The notes under the pieces were generated by a model. That model ran no database searches. It had not been told where the DNA came from and saw only the letters and a program-made list of their open reading frames with translations. A stretch of DNA of 64,000 nucleotides from CALMEC01 sp964628685 (lineage in GTDB: Bacteria; Actinomycetota; Thermoleophilia; Miltoncostaeales; Miltoncostaeaceae), in NCBI GenBank assembly GCA_964628685.1, contig CAZVNM010000007.1, forward strand, positions 38,211 through 102,210, given 5' to 3'. Numbering within the stretch: the first letter of the stretch is position 1; every line of letters begins with the position of its first letter. The position numbers and the translations under genes are program-made. Below, one piece after another: positions 1 through 10,574 of this stretch.

Positions 1-2
1 CC

Positions 3-740
3 GGTGAGATCGCATCGGTGGAGGCGCTCGTGCGCTGGCCGGCCCGGCCCGACGTGCCCACCGGACGCCTGATCTCGGTGGCCGAGGACACGGGGCTGAT
101 CGACGAGGTCGGTACCTTCGTGCTGGACCGCGCCGTCGCCGACATCGCCGGCATCGAACGCGACGACGGACGGCGGATCACCGTGGCCGTCAATGTGTCG
201 ATGCGCCAGCTGGTGCGTCAGGACCTGACGACGCTCGTGCGCTCGACGCTCGAGCGACACGGGCTTCCCGCCGACCGCCTGGTGCTCGAGATCACCGAGA
301 CGGTCCTCGCGCATGACCCGACGTGGGCCGAACGCACCCTGCACCGCCTGCGCGGGTTGGGCGTGCGGGTGGAGGTGGACGACTTCGGCACCGGGTACTC
401 GTCGTTCTGGCGTCTGTCCCACATGCCGATCGACGGGATCAAGATCGACCGGACGCTCGCCGCGCCGCTCGGCCGCGAACCGCGCGCCACCCAGATCGTC
501 TCCGCGATCGTGGCCTTCGCGCGCGCCACCGGCGCCGACGTGACGATCGAGGGCGTCGAGCGTCGCATGCAGGGCGAGCTCGCCCACGAGCTGGGCTGCA
601 GGTTCGCCCAGGGCTACTGGTACGCGCGACCGCTACCGCTTCGGGGCCTGCGGACCATCCTGCACTCGTGGCTGCCGCAGCCGATCGGCGGCCCCGACGC
701 GGGTGACGACGAGGACCGGTGGCAGCCTCAGGAGGACTAG
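3..740 (+). CDS. EAL-domain cyclic-di-GMP phosphodiesterase, 3' part
   Basis: The gene enters from the left edge, so only the EAL domain is visible. EAL enzymes hydrolyse cyclic-di-GMP to pGpG. The open frame begins with GEIASVEALVRW, which is the signature EAL strand. It continues with VNVSMRQL (metal-binding Asn), LEITET, VDDFGTGYSS, IKID and IEGVE, and QGYWYARPLP near the end. Every family metal and catalytic position I can recognise is kept, so an active enzyme is likely. The last 25 residues are an acidic, Gly/Asp-rich tail. Whether a GGDEF or sensory domain precedes it cannot be seen. The stop overlaps the ribosome-binding region of the following antiporter gene, suggesting co-transcription. 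Confidence 0.93.
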   Translation, partial: GEIASVEALVRWPARPDVPTGRLISVAEDTGLIDEVGTFVLDRAVADIAGIERDDGRRITVAVNVSMRQLVRQDLTTLVRSTLERHGLPADRLVLEITETVLAHDPTWAERTLHRLRGLGVRVEVDDFGTGYSSFWRLSHMPIDGIKIDRTLAAPLGREPRATQIVSAIVAFARATGADVTIEGVERRMQGELAHELGCRFAQGYWYARPLPLRGLRTILHSWLPQPIGGPDAGDDEDRWQPQED

Positions 741-749
741 GCTCGTGCG

Positions 750-1943
750 GTGAGCTTCTCGATCCTCGCCCTCATCTGCCTGGTCGGTCTGGTGGGGCCG
801 GTGCTCGCGCTCAGGCGATCGCTGCACCTGCCCGTGGTGCTGGGTGAGCTCCTGGCCGGGATCCTCCTGGGGGCCACGGGGGTGGCGGTCCTCGACGCGG
901 GCGATGCGACGTTCACGTTCCTGGGCGAGGTGGGCTTCGCGCTCGTCATGTTCGTTGCCGGGACGCATGTGCCGATGCGCGACGCGCGCATGCTGCCCGC
1001 CCTGCGGACGGCCGCCGGTCGGGTCGTCCTGGTCGCGGTGGGCGCCGTCGGCCTCGGGATCGGCATCGACCGGGTGTTCGACACCACGCACTGGCCCCTC
1101 TACGCCGTGCTGATGGCATCGTCGTCCGCCGCGATCGTGCTGCCGGTGATCGCGTCGGTGGGCCTCGGCGGGCCCCGCGTGATCGCCCTCCTGCCGCAGG
1201 TGGCACTGGCCGACGCCCTCTGCATCGTGGCGCTCCCACTCGCCATCGACCCGGCCCATGTCGGTCGGGCCGCCGTGGGCGCCCTGGTGGTCATCGTCGC
1301 GGCCGTCGCCCTCCACCTGGTCCTTCAGCGGGTGGAGGACAGCGGGATCCGCGACCGGGTGCATGACGTCTCGGGCGACCGCCACCTGGCGCTCGAGCTG
1401 CGGATCAGCCTGGCGGTCCTCTTCGGCCTGGCCGCCCTGGCGGTGTGGCTGCACGTGTCGGTGATGCTCGCCGGGTTCACCCTGGGGCTCGCGGTGGCGC
1501 GGGTGGGCACCCCGCGCCGGGTCGCGAAGCAGCTCTTCGCCCTCACCGAGGGCTTCTTCGGGCCGCTCTTCTTCATCTGGCTGGGTGCGTCGCTGCAGAT
1601 GCGCGACCTGCTGGACCACCCGGAGATGATCGGGTTGGGGCTGGCGCTCGGCGGCGGCGCGATCGTGGTGCACCTGCTGTGCCGCCTGACCGGACAGCCC
1701 GTCTCCCTGGGGCTCCTGGCGGCGTCCCAGATGGGCGTGCCCGTGGCGGCGGCGACCGTCGGCACCCAGCTGGGGGTGCTGCGGCCGGGCGAGTCGTCGG
1801 CGCTCATCCTGGGTGCGCTCGTCACGGTCGCGGGCGCGGTGATCGGCGGGGCGCTCGCCGCCCGCGGCGGCCTGGTGGAGGCGCCGTCGGCGCCCGGACA
1901 CCACGGTCGGCGTCATCACGGTGGGCATCCGCCCCCGGCGTGA
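750..1943 (+). CDS. CPA2-type monovalent cation:proton antiporter
   Basis: A 397-residue, almost wholly hydrophobic membrane protein of the Na+/H+ exchanger (PF00999, KefB/CPA2-like) type. It would exchange K+ or Na+ for protons across the cytoplasmic membrane. Seen: the family opening around residues 30-50 (VVLGELLAGILLGATGVAVL), the SSSAAIVLPVI helix near residue 125, and evenly spaced hydrophobic helices to residue 380. There is no C-terminal TrkA-N domain, so gating by NAD or glutathione as in KefB/C is unlikely. The C-terminus is a short His/Arg/Pro tail. The GTG start is chosen because GGAGG lies about 14 bases upstream, inside the stop region of the EAL gene. It is convergent with cdsA. 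Substrate is not determinable. Confidence 0.88.
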   Translation: MSFSILALICLVGLVGPVLALRRSLHLPVVLGELLAGILLGATGVAVLDAGDATFTFLGEVGFALVMFVAGTHVPMRDARMLPALRTAAGRVVLVAVGAVGLGIGIDRVFDTTHWPLYAVLMASSSAAIVLPVIASVGLGGPRVIALLPQVALADALCIVALPLAIDPAHVGRAAVGALVVIVAAVALHLVLQRVEDSGIRDRVHDVSGDRHLALELRISLAVLFGLAALAVWLHVSVMLAGFTLGLAVARVGTPRRVAKQLFALTEGFFGPLFFIWLGASLQMRDLLDHPEMIGLGLALGGGAIVVHLLCRLTGQPVSLGLLAASQMGVPVAAATVGTQLGVLRPGESSALILGALVTVAGAVIGGALAARGGLVEAPSAPGHHGRRHHGGHPPPA

Positions 1944-1967
1944 TGATCCGCGCGGCCGCGGTGCGGG

Positions 1968-2756
1968 TCAGGTCACCAGCCAGATGGTGGCGAAGTAGCC
2001 GACGACGGCCGTGAAGAGGATCGCGTCGAACCGGTCGAGCACGCCGCCGTGCTCACCGAGCAGCCGGCTGGTGTCCTTCACCTCGATGTCGCGCTTGATC
2101 AGCGACTCGAACAGGTCGCCCACATAGGCGACGACGCAGATGATCGCGCCCAGAAGCAGCGACTGGGGCGCGTCGATCCAGTCCATGTAGAGCCCGGCCA
2201 CGGCGACGGCAAGCGTGCCACCGATCACGCCGATCACGAGGCCCTCCACCGTCTTTTTGGGTGAGGTGCGCGGGGCGACGGGGTGACGGCCGAGGAACCG
2301 TCCGCCGAAGTACGAGAACGTGTCGAACGCCCACGTCCCGACGAGGATGTTGGCGATGGCCGACGCACCGAACTCGAACTCGCGCAGGGCCACCATGAGC
2401 CCCATCGGCACCCCGATCCAGATGGCCCCGAACGCCGTCAGCGCCACGCGGATGGTCACCTCGGTGCGGTCGGCGAGCAGCAGTCCCCCGACCGCCGCCA
2501 GGATCACCGCGGCGGCGGCGCCCACGAGGATGCCGCGTTCGGGCAGGTCCAGGATCGCCGGCAGGGCGATCGTGAGCGCCGCTCCGGCGAACGCGGCCCA
2601 GCGCACGGGGGCGATGGCGGCGAGCAGGTTCAGGTACTCGTGCAGTGCGACCATCGCGATGAGGCCGACCACGATGGCGAACACCGGGTTGCCCAGGAGC
2701 ACCGCGGCGATCGCGAGCGCGATGCCGGGGATGGCGATCAGGATGCGGTTGATCAC
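1968..2756 (-). CDS. cdsA: Phosphatidate cytidylyltransferase
   Basis: Makes CDP-diacylglycerol from phosphatidate and CTP in the membrane. The 262-residue protein has about eight hydrophobic helices. Near its C-terminus it carries the complete CdsA signature: SLIKRDIEVKDTSRLLG followed by EHGGVLDRFD. The GTG start (VINRILIAIPGI) overlaps the uppS stop as GTGA, so it is probably translated by coupling. It is the last gene of a long minus-strand housekeeping run. In many bacteria dxr and rseP follow cdsA; here the next gene is convergent and unrelated. Confidence 0.95.
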   Translation of the reverse strand: MINRILIAIPGIALAIAAVLLGNPVFAIVVGLIAMVALHEYLNLLAAIAPVRWAAFAGAALTIALPAILDLPERGILVGAAAAVILAAVGGLLLADRTEVTIRVALTAFGAIWIGVPMGLMVALREFEFGASAIANILVGTWAFDTFSYFGGRFLGRHPVAPRTSPKKTVEGLVIGVIGGTLAVAVAGLYMDWIDAPQSLLLGAIICVVAYVGDLFESLIKRDIEVKDTSRLLGEHGGVLDRFDAILFTAVVGYFATIWLVT

Positions 2757-3514
2757 CGGGCGCCGAACCTCCGCTGGCACCCGGCGTAATGCACGAGCGC
2801 CGCGTCCAGGTCCTCGGGCGTGAAGTCCGGCCAGAGTCGCTGCGAGAAGTAGAGCTCGGCGTACGCGCACTGCCACAGCAGGAAGTTGGACAGGCGCTGC
2901 TCGCCGCTCGTGCGGATGAGCAGCTCGGGGTCGCGCGGGCCGGACTCGCCGATGATCGCGGCGAAGTCCTCCTCGGTGCCGTCGTCGCCGTGCTGGTCCA
3001 GGAACCGCCGTGCGGCGGAGACGATCTCGTTGCGGGCCCCGTAGTTCATCGCGACGAACAGGGTGAGCCCGGTGTTGTGGCGGGTCGACTCCTCGGACCA
3101 GCGGATGCGCTCCTGGAGCGGACCGGGCAGCTCCTCGCGCCGTCCGATGAACCGCATGCGCACGTTCTGGCGGGTGAGCTCCTCGGTCTCACGGTCGATC
3201 AGCTCGCTGAAGAGCTCCATGAGGTCGTTCACCTCGTCCTCGGGGCGTGCCCAGTTCTCGGTGGAGAACGAGAAGACCGTCAGCTCCTCGATGCCGCGGT
3301 CGGATGCGGCGCGCACGATGCGCTTGAGCGCCTTGGCCCCCTCGCGGTGCCCGACGGCGACCGGCATGTGCCGCTCCTGGGCCCAGCGGCCGTTGCCGTC
3401 CATGATGATGGCGACGCCCCGCGGGACCTCCTCGGGCGAGTCGACCGCGGCGCGCTCGGCGGAACCCATTCCGAGCAGCGCGCGCGCGGCACGCCAGCGT
3501 GTGCGAAGGGCCAT
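2753..3514 (-). CDS. uppS: Undecaprenyl (polyprenyl) diphosphate synthase
   Basis: Cis-prenyltransferase of 253 residues that elongates farnesyl diphosphate with isopentenyl diphosphate to make the lipid carrier for peptidoglycan. Seen: IIMDGNGRWAQER near residue 36 (P-loop with catalytic Asp), ELTVFSFSTENWARP near residue 100, and LLIRTSGEQRLSNF then LLWQCAYAELYFSQ near residues 200-225, all family signatures. About 30 basic and Ala-rich residues precede the core. It sits 27 bases after frr and overlaps the cdsA start by 4 bases. Chain length of the product cannot be read from the sequence. Confidence 0.96.
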   Translation of the reverse strand: MALRTRWRAARALLGMGSAERAAVDSPEEVPRGVAIIMDGNGRWAQERHMPVAVGHREGAKALKRIVRAASDRGIEELTVFSFSTENWARPEDEVNDLMELFSELIDRETEELTRQNVRMRFIGRREELPGPLQERIRWSEESTRHNTGLTLFVAMNYGARNEIVSAARRFLDQHGDDGTEEDFAAIIGESGPRDPELLIRTSGEQRLSNFLLWQCAYAELYFSQRLWPDFTPEDLDAALVHYAGCQRRFGAR

Positions 3515-3541
3515 TGGTCGGAGGTCGTCCCGAGCGCCGGT

Positions 3542-4096
3542 TCAGACCTCGAGGATCTCGGCTTCCTTGCGCTCCATCGCGGTGTCGATCGCCTTGATCT
3601 CGCCGTCGGTCAGCTTCTGCACCTCGTCGGTGGCCCGGGCCACCGTGTCCTCGGAGAGCCCCTCGTCCTTCTCGCGCTTCTTCATGTCCTGCATGATGTC
3701 GCGCCGGACGTTGCGCACGGCGATGCGCGCCTCCTCGGCCATCTTGTGCACCAGCTTCACGTACTCCTTGCGCCGCTCTTCGGTGAGGGCGGGCACGGGC
3801 AGCCGGATGATCTGGCCGTCGTTGGACGGCGTGAGACCCAGCTGCGCCTCCTGGATGGCCTTCTCGATGCTCTTCATGAGCGACTTGTCGAACGGCTGCA
3901 CGGTGATGAGCCGGGCCTCCGGCGCGTGCACGGTCGCCACCTGGTTGATCGGCATCTCCGATCCGTAGGCGTCGACCACCACCCGGTCCAGGAGGTGCGT
4001 GGACGCACGCCCGGTGCGAACCGTCTGGAAGTCCGTCTCCAGGGCGTTCAGCGCACCCTCCATGCGGCGCTTGGCGTCTGCAATGAGATCCTTCAT
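3542..4096 (-). CDS. frr: Ribosome recycling factor
   Basis: Splits post-termination 70S ribosomes together with EF-G. The 184-residue length is standard (E. coli 185). The protein starts MKDLIADAKRRMEGALNALE and includes the hallmark TVRTGRAS and PEARLITVQPFD segments and the coiled-coil C-terminal domain (ARIAVRNVRRDIMQDMKK). Its ATG shares the A of the pyrH stop (TGATG), so start choice is firm and coupling to pyrH is likely. Confidence 0.98.
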   Translation of the reverse strand: MKDLIADAKRRMEGALNALETDFQTVRTGRASTHLLDRVVVDAYGSEMPINQVATVHAPEARLITVQPFDKSLMKSIEKAIQEAQLGLTPSNDGQIIRLPVPALTEERRKEYVKLVHKMAEEARIAVRNVRRDIMQDMKKREKDEGLSEDTVARATDEVQKLTDGEIKAIDTAMERKEAEILEV

Positions 4097-4834
4097 CAGG
4101 CCTCTTTCGTCGTCGCGACGAGCGTGCCCACACGCTCGCCTTTGAGGATGCGGCGGACGTTCGACTCGTCCGCCATGTTGAACACCATGATCGGGAGATC
4201 GTTGTCCATGCAGAGGGTGAGCGCCGTGGTGTCCATCACCCGCAGGCCCCGCTCGATGGCCTCCATGTGGGTGATCTCCGGGATGAGCCGGGCGTCGGGG
4301 TTCTCGCGCGGGTCGGCGTCCAGCACGCCCTCCACGGCGTTCTTGGCCATGAGGATGCACTCGGCGCCGATCTCGAGCGCCCGGAGGGCCGCGGTCGTGT
4401 CGGTCGTGAAGAACGGGTTGCCGGTGCCGCCGGCGAAGATGACGACCCTGCCCTTCTCCAGGTGGCGGATGGCGCGGCGCCGGATGTACGGCTCGGCCAC
4501 CTCCTGGATGGCGATGGCCGATTGGACGCGCGTCGTGACGTCCAGCTTCTCGAGCGCGTCCTGGATGGACAGGGCGTTCAGGACGGTCGCGATCATCCCC
4601 ATGTAGTCGGCGGTGGCCCGGTCCATGCCGCGGGCCGCGCCGGCGACGCCGCGGAAGATGTTGCCGGCACCGACGACGATGGCCATCTCGCAGCCCATGT
4701 CCACGGCCTCGCGGATCTGGGTGGCGATGCCCGTGATGCGGGCGGGATCGATGCCGTACTGGCGCTCTCCGAGAAGGGCCTCCCCGGAGAGTTTCAGGAC
4801 GACGCGGCGTACCGCGGTGTCGCCGCTCGGCGTG

Positions 4835-4851
<17 letters not shown>
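4096..4851 (-). CDS. pyrH: Uridylate kinase
   Basis: Hexameric UMP kinase (UMP + ATP to UDP + ADP), an amino-acid-kinase-fold enzyme of 251 residues. Visible motifs: VVLKLSGEALLG near the N-terminus, MAIVVGAGNIFRGV near residue 55, ATADYMGMIATVLNALSIQ near residue 80, and IFAGGTGNPFFTTDTTAALR near residue 130. The first about 15 residues (Ser/Asp/Thr-rich) are extra, and this start places the gene 17 bases inside the 3' end of tsf. An internal start closer to VVLKLSG would remove the overlap and cannot be excluded. Confidence 0.96.
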
Positions 4852-6486
<1,635 letters not shown>

Positions 6487-6737
6487 AGTCGCTCCTGTGG
6501 TTTCGTGTGGGTGGTGCACCCGGCGCGGCTCGGCGGGACCGCGACTGGCGCGGCACCGTCCGCCGATCCCTCTGTCGCCGGGGTCGGGGGTTTGGACGAG
6601 TGTGGATATTAGCGGACCGGCGGACGCGGTCCCGTCGCCGTCCCCGTCCCACGTCCCTGGAGCCTCCCGTCCGGCCGATTCCCGGTGACGGCGTCCCCGC
6701 ACGGTGCGGATTTCGGGTCCGGGTCGGTCCGCGGGGG

Positions 6738-7670
6738 TCAGTCGCCCGGGGACGGCGGCCCGGCGCCCAGGCGGGTGAGCGCCGCGACCAGGTCGGCCGG
6801 CAGCGGGCTCGTCAGGTTGAGGGGCTCGTCGGTCTCGGGATGCGGCAGATCGAGCCGCCACGCGTGCAGGAACTGACGGGTGAGCCCCAGCCCGTCGGCC
6901 TGGGGGCGCCCGTAGACGGGGTCACCCACCACCGGGTACCCCGCCGCCTCCAGGTGCACGCGGATCTGGTGGGTGCGGCCGGTGTCCAGGCGTGCCTCCA
7001 GCAGGCTATGGCGCTCGTACGCGGCCAGACGCCGAAACCGCGTCCGCGCATCGCGCGGGCGATCGGTGTTGGTCGACATGCGGATGCGGTTTCGCCGGTC
7101 GCGGCCGATCGGCCGGTCGACCGCCATGGCCGGGGGGAAGGCCCCGTGCACCAGGGCCGCGTAGCGGCGATCGACCAGGCGCTCGCGCAGCATCGCCTGC
7201 AGACGGCGGTGGGCCCTGGGCGTGCGGGCCACCACCAGGAGGCCGCTCGTGTCGCGGTCCAGGCGGTGCACGATGCCGGGTCGGTCGGCGTCGCCCCCGG
7301 CCGCCCCCAGCGCCAGCAGGCCGTGCACCAGGGTGCCCCGATCGTGTCCACGGCTGGGGTGGGTCACCACCCCGGCCGGCTTGTCGACCACCAGCATGTG
7401 CTCGTCGGCGTAGACGACCGGCAGGTCCATCGGTTCGGGTTCCAGCTCGGACGACGCCCGCGGGATGGGCAGCACCTCCACGGTCTGGCCGGCCCGCACC
7501 AGGTGGCGTTTGCGCACGACCTCGCCGTCCACCCGCACGCGCCCGGCATCGATGCACCGCTGCGCCTCGGCGCGGCTGCCGACGGCCTCGATCTCGCCCA
7601 CCACGGCGTCCACCCGCCGTCCCTCGTGCGCGCCGTCGACGCGCAGGACGATGGGCCGGGCCTCATTCAT
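6738..7670 (-). CDS. rluD: RluA/RluD-family 23S rRNA pseudouridine synthase
   Basis: 310 residues. An S4 RNA-binding domain lies in the first about 70 residues (SRAEAQRCIDAGRVRVDGE). A catalytic domain follows with GIVHRLDRDTSGLLVVART near residue 135, whose first Asp after HRL is the nucleophile of the family. DTGRTHQIRVHLEAAGYPVV and GDPVYG follow. It isomerises uridine in rRNA; the exact target sites cannot be read. Its start overlaps the lspA stop by 8 bases, forming an lspA-rluD pair as in many actinobacteria and Gram-positives. Confidence 0.93.
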   Translation of the reverse strand: MNEARPIVLRVDGAHEGRRVDAVVGEIEAVGSRAEAQRCIDAGRVRVDGEVVRKRHLVRAGQTVEVLPIPRASSELEPEPMDLPVVYADEHMLVVDKPAGVVTHPSRGHDRGTLVHGLLALGAAGGDADRPGIVHRLDRDTSGLLVVARTPRAHRRLQAMLRERLVDRRYAALVHGAFPPAMAVDRPIGRDRRNRIRMSTNTDRPRDARTRFRRLAAYERHSLLEARLDTGRTHQIRVHLEAAGYPVVGDPVYGRPQADGLGLTRQFLHAWRLDLPHPETDEPLNLTSPLPADLVAALTRLGAGPPSPGD

Positions 7671-8163
7671 GCCGCGGTGCCCCGCGCATGAGCGCCACCA
7701 CGATCAGCACCGCCGCCGCCACGATGGCGACGTCCGCCACGTTGAACGCCGGCCATCGGCCGATGTCGACGAAGTCGGTCACGCCGCCGCGCGCGAGGCG
7801 GTCGATCAGGTTGCCGACCGCGCCACCGGCCAAAAGGCCCCCGCCCAGCATCACCGCCACGCCCTCGTCCCCGATCCGCACCAGCCAGACCGCCAGGACC
7901 ACGAGGACGACGGTCGTGAGCACGGCGACGATGCGGGGACTGCCCGCGAACGCGCCGAAGGCGACGCCGCGGTTGGTGATGTGCACCAGGTCGACGCCGG
8001 GCAGCAGGTCGATGCGCTCACCCGGTGTGATGCGATCGCGCACGAGGATCTTGGTCACGAGGTCGAGGCCGAACACGACGAGCGCGGCGGCGGCCATGAC
8101 GATCCACCGTCCGGCGTTCGGCCGTCGCGGGGTCGTCTCCCCGCCGGCGGGTGTCTCGGTCAT
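7663..8163 (-). CDS. lspA: Lipoprotein signal peptidase (signal peptidase II)
   Basis: Aspartyl membrane protease that cleaves prolipoproteins before the lipidated Cys. 166 residues with four hydrophobic helices. The two catalytic Asp lie in GGAVGNLIDRLARGGVTDFVDI; ITNRGVAFGAFAG is the conserved third motif. The start is the ATG at MTETPAGGETT, overlapping the yggU stop as ATGA; longer upstream readings are Arg/Gly noise. Several lipobox proteins in this window would be its substrates. Confidence 0.95.
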   Translation of the reverse strand: MTETPAGGETTPRRPNAGRWIVMAAAALVVFGLDLVTKILVRDRITPGERIDLLPGVDLVHITNRGVAFGAFAGSPRIVAVLTTVVLVVLAVWLVRIGDEGVAVMLGGGLLAGGAVGNLIDRLARGGVTDFVDIGRWPAFNVADVAIVAAAVLIVVALMRGAPRHE

Positions 8164-8486
8164 GCGTCCGCCCCCTCCAGGTCGGCGAACGCCGCCAGCA
8201 GACGCGACGCCAGCGCCTGCGGGTCGCCGTCGATCTCCACCAGCTTGCGCGCCCCGCCTGAGCCGCGACGGATGGCCGCGGCCGCCGGCCGCACCCCGGC
8301 GGTCTCGGCCAGGTAGGCGCACAGGGCGGCGTTGGACTGCCCCTGATGGGGGGCGGCGGCGATCTGGATCCGCAGGCGACCGTCCTGGATGCCGACGGCC
8401 GCGGTGCGCCGGGAGCGGGGCACCGCCTTCACCTCCACGGTCACGCCGCCGTCGCGGCGGGTGAGCCAGGCGGGCGATGTGCTCAT
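8160..8486 (-). CDS. yggU: DUF167 (YggU) family protein
   Basis: 108 residues of the small alpha/beta DUF167 fold, usually found next to proC and yggT. Seen: VTVEVKAVPRSRRTAAVG, RLRIQIAAAPHQGQSNAALC and IRRGSGGARKLVEIDG, which match the family's basic surface and K(V/L)V ending. No enzymatic role is established for the family. The ATG start is preceded by a purine-rich sequence. It overlaps lspA by 4 bases and follows proC after 19 bases. Confidence 0.85.
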   Translation of the reverse strand: MSTSPAWLTRRDGGVTVEVKAVPRSRRTAAVGIQDGRLRIQIAAAPHQGQSNAALCAYLAETAGVRPAAAAIRRGSGGARKLVEIDGDPQALASRLLAAFADLEGADA

Positions 8487-8505
8487 GTGGGCACCCCGGC
8501 CCGGA

Positions 8506-9300
8506 TCACAGCTCGGACGCGCGCCGCGTGGCCGCGCGAACCGCGTCGGCCATGTGGGCGCGCACCGCACCGCGTTCCAGGACCGCCAGCCCCTCGACGG
8601 TCGTGCCGGCGGGCGAGCTCACCCGCTGGCGGAGCGCCGCCGGATCGTCCCCGTCGGCGAGGAGCGCGGCGGTTCCGGCGAGGACGGCCTGCACCATGCG
8701 GCGCGCGTCGCGCCGGCTGAACCCGACGGCCACGGCACCCTCCTCCATCCCCTCAGCCACCAGGGCGACCAGACCGGGACCGCTTCCGACGAGTGCGGTG
8801 GCCGCCGGCAGCTCGTCCTCGGCCATCGGGATGACGGTGCCGAGCCGGTGAAGGAGCCGCAGAATCCCCGTGCGAAGCTGGATGGGCACGCCGTCATCGA
8901 CCATCCCGAGGAGCCCCGCCCCCTGGGCCACGGCGAGGTTGGGCATGAGCCGCACGATCGGCGGGCGGGCGGCCAGCGCGCGGATGGCGGCGATGTCGAG
9001 CCCCGCGACGACCGAGATCACGACCGTGTCCTCGGTCAGCCGGTCGCCGACCGACTCCAGTGCGGCGACGGCGTCGATGGGCTTGACCGCCAGGAGGACC
9101 ACGTCGGCCGCCGCGGCGTCGTCGACCGAGCCGACGGTGCCGCCCGTGCGTTCGGCCGCCGCGGTCGCGGCGTCGGGCACGACGTCGACGAGGACGAGCT
9201 CACGGTCCTTCAGTCCACCGCCCCGCCCCATCCCGGCGACCATCGCGGTGCCCATCGCACCGCAGCCCATGAGGACGACTCGTTCCGGCCAGCTGCTCAT
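8506..9300 (-). CDS. proC: Pyrroline-5-carboxylate reductase
   Basis: Last step of proline synthesis, P5C + NAD(P)H to proline. 264 residues. Rossmann motif VVLMGCGAMGTAMVAGM at residues 8-24; LLAVKP near 70; VRLMPNLAVAQGAG near 120; and the C-terminal signature RQRVSSPAGTTVEGL near residue 225, where most family members have SPGGTT. It lies between sepF and yggU, the common actinobacterial and Firmicute context. Confidence 0.95.
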   Translation of the reverse strand: MSSWPERVVLMGCGAMGTAMVAGMGRGGGLKDRELVLVDVVPDAATAAAERTGGTVGSVDDAAAADVVLLAVKPIDAVAALESVGDRLTEDTVVISVVAGLDIAAIRALAARPPIVRLMPNLAVAQGAGLLGMVDDGVPIQLRTGILRLLHRLGTVIPMAEDELPAATALVGSGPGLVALVAEGMEEGAVAVGFSRRDARRMVQAVLAGTAALLADGDDPAALRQRVSSPAGTTVEGLAVLERGAVRAHMADAVRAATRRASEL

Positions 9301-9333
9301 GCGACCATCCTTCCAGCTCGACGGGCGGTCGGC

Positions 9334-9879
9334 TCAGTACTGGTTGAAAAAGCCCTTCTCGAGCAGGCGCGCCCGCTCCTCCGCGGACACCTCGACGTTG
9401 CGCGGGGTGAGCAGGAAGACCTTGTCGGCCACCCGCTGCATGCCGCCGTCGAGTGCGTAGGTGAGGCCGCTGGTGAAGTCGATCAACCGCTTCGCCAGGT
9501 CCATCTCGGCGCTCTGGAGGTTGAGGATGACGGGCACGCTGGCCTTGAACTTGTCGGCCACCTGCTGCACGTCGTTGAAGCTCTTCGGCACCACGAGGTG
9601 CACCTGCATCTGCTGGCGCGGCGACTGCACCGCACGGATCGGCGTGGCGCGTGCGCCGGCGCCGACGGGCTCGTCGTCGCTAAAGATGTCGTCGAAGTCG
9701 TCACGTCGGCGCGAACCGATGCGACGCACGTTGGGGCGTTCACGGTAGCTCTGTTCGAGCTCCTCCTGCGCACGTGCGGGCGCCGCCCGCGTCTCGCGCT
9801 CGGGACCGTAGTCGTCGTCCTCGTCGTCGGCCATGCCGAAGTAGACGAGGGTCCTGTGCCAATAGTCCGCGAACGACAT
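9334..9879 (-). CDS. sepF: Cell division protein SepF
   Basis: Membrane-bending FtsZ anchor. 181 residues: an N-terminal amphipathic helix (MSFADYWHRTLVYFGM), an acidic linker of about 65 residues (EDDDYGPE, DDFDDIFSDDE), then the SepF core from QMQVHLVVPKSFNDVQQVAD to the C-terminus with VILNLQ, LAKRLIDFTSGLTYALDGG and VFLLTPRNVEVS. The start ATG overlaps the yggS stop as TGATG. In organisms without FtsA, SepF anchors the Z ring; ftsZ itself is not in this window. Confidence 0.96.
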   Translation of the reverse strand: MSFADYWHRTLVYFGMADDEDDDYGPERETRAAPARAQEELEQSYRERPNVRRIGSRRRDDFDDIFSDDEPVGAGARATPIRAVQSPRQQMQVHLVVPKSFNDVQQVADKFKASVPVILNLQSAEMDLAKRLIDFTSGLTYALDGGMQRVADKVFLLTPRNVEVSAEERARLLEKGFFNQY

Positions 9880-10574
9880 CAGCTCACCTGGCTCTGATCG
9901 ATCATCGCCCGTCCAATTCGCACTTTGGTGGCTCCTTCCTCCACTGCCACGACGAAATCCTGACTTGTGCCCATCGAGAGATCGCGGAAATCGTGGCGTC
10001 CTTCCCATCGAGCGGCGAGGTCGTCGCGCATCTCGCGAAGCCCGGCGAAGTACGGGCGGCTGGCGCCCGGGGTGTCGCTCGGCGGCGGGAGTGTCATGAG
10101 CCCGCCCACGACGAGCGTGGTTGATGAGCTGATCATTTCGACGAACGCCTGGATCTGGCCGGGGACGATACCATGCTTACTGTCTTCCCCACTGGTGTTG
10201 ACCTGAACCAGAACCCGCGCAGGAGCAGGGGATCGTCGGTCGATCTCGTGCACGAGCGACTCCGAGTCGACCGCGTGGACCAGCCGGACCTCGTCCAGCA
10301 CCTGCCGCACCTTGCGTCGCTGGAGGTGTCCGATGAAGTCGAAGACGAGGGCGTCGCCGACCACCGCGCGCTTGGCCTGGAGGTCCTGCAGACGGTTCTC
10401 CCCCACCACCGTGACCCCCGCCGCGACGAGCGCCGGTGCGTCCTCGGGCGCGATGTACTTGCCGGCAAGCACGATCTCGACCTCGTGCGGGTCGCGGCCG
10501 CTGCGGGCGCACGCGTCGTCGATCTGTTCACGGGCGGATGCGAGTGCCGCGCGCAGGCGGTCGGCGTCGATCAT
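9879..10574 (-). CDS. yggS: PLP homeostasis protein (YggS/PROSC family)
   Basis: Alanine-racemase-fold monomer that binds pyridoxal phosphate and buffers the PLP pool; no catalytic activity is established for the family. 231 residues. The PLP lysine is in VLAGKYIAPED, where most relatives have VSK(T/Y). Other landmarks are GENRLQDLQAK, FIGHLQRRKVR, VLVQVNTSGEDSKHG, GLMTLPPP, LSMGTSQDF and TKVRIGRAMI. It overlaps pgeF upstream and sepF downstream. Confidence 0.94.
   Translation of the reverse strand: MIDADRLRAALASAREQIDDACARSGRDPHEVEIVLAGKYIAPEDAPALVAAGVTVVGENRLQDLQAKRAVVGDALVFDFIGHLQRRKVRQVLDEVRLVHAVDSESLVHEIDRRSPAPARVLVQVNTSGEDSKHGIVPGQIQAFVEMISSSTTLVVGGLMTLPPPSDTPGASRPYFAGLREMRDDLAARWEGRHDFRDLSMGTSQDFVVAVEEGATKVRIGRAMIDQSQVS

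Noticed and set aside
633..1928. A 431-codon open frame opposite the antiporter gene
   Set aside because: Arg/His/Gln-rich translation without motifs, as expected for an antisense shadow in GC-rich DNA; the antiporter frame is clearly real.
2789..4606. A 605-codon plus-strand frame opposite uppS, frr and pyrH
   Set aside because: It is the mirror of three conserved genes and has no family motif.
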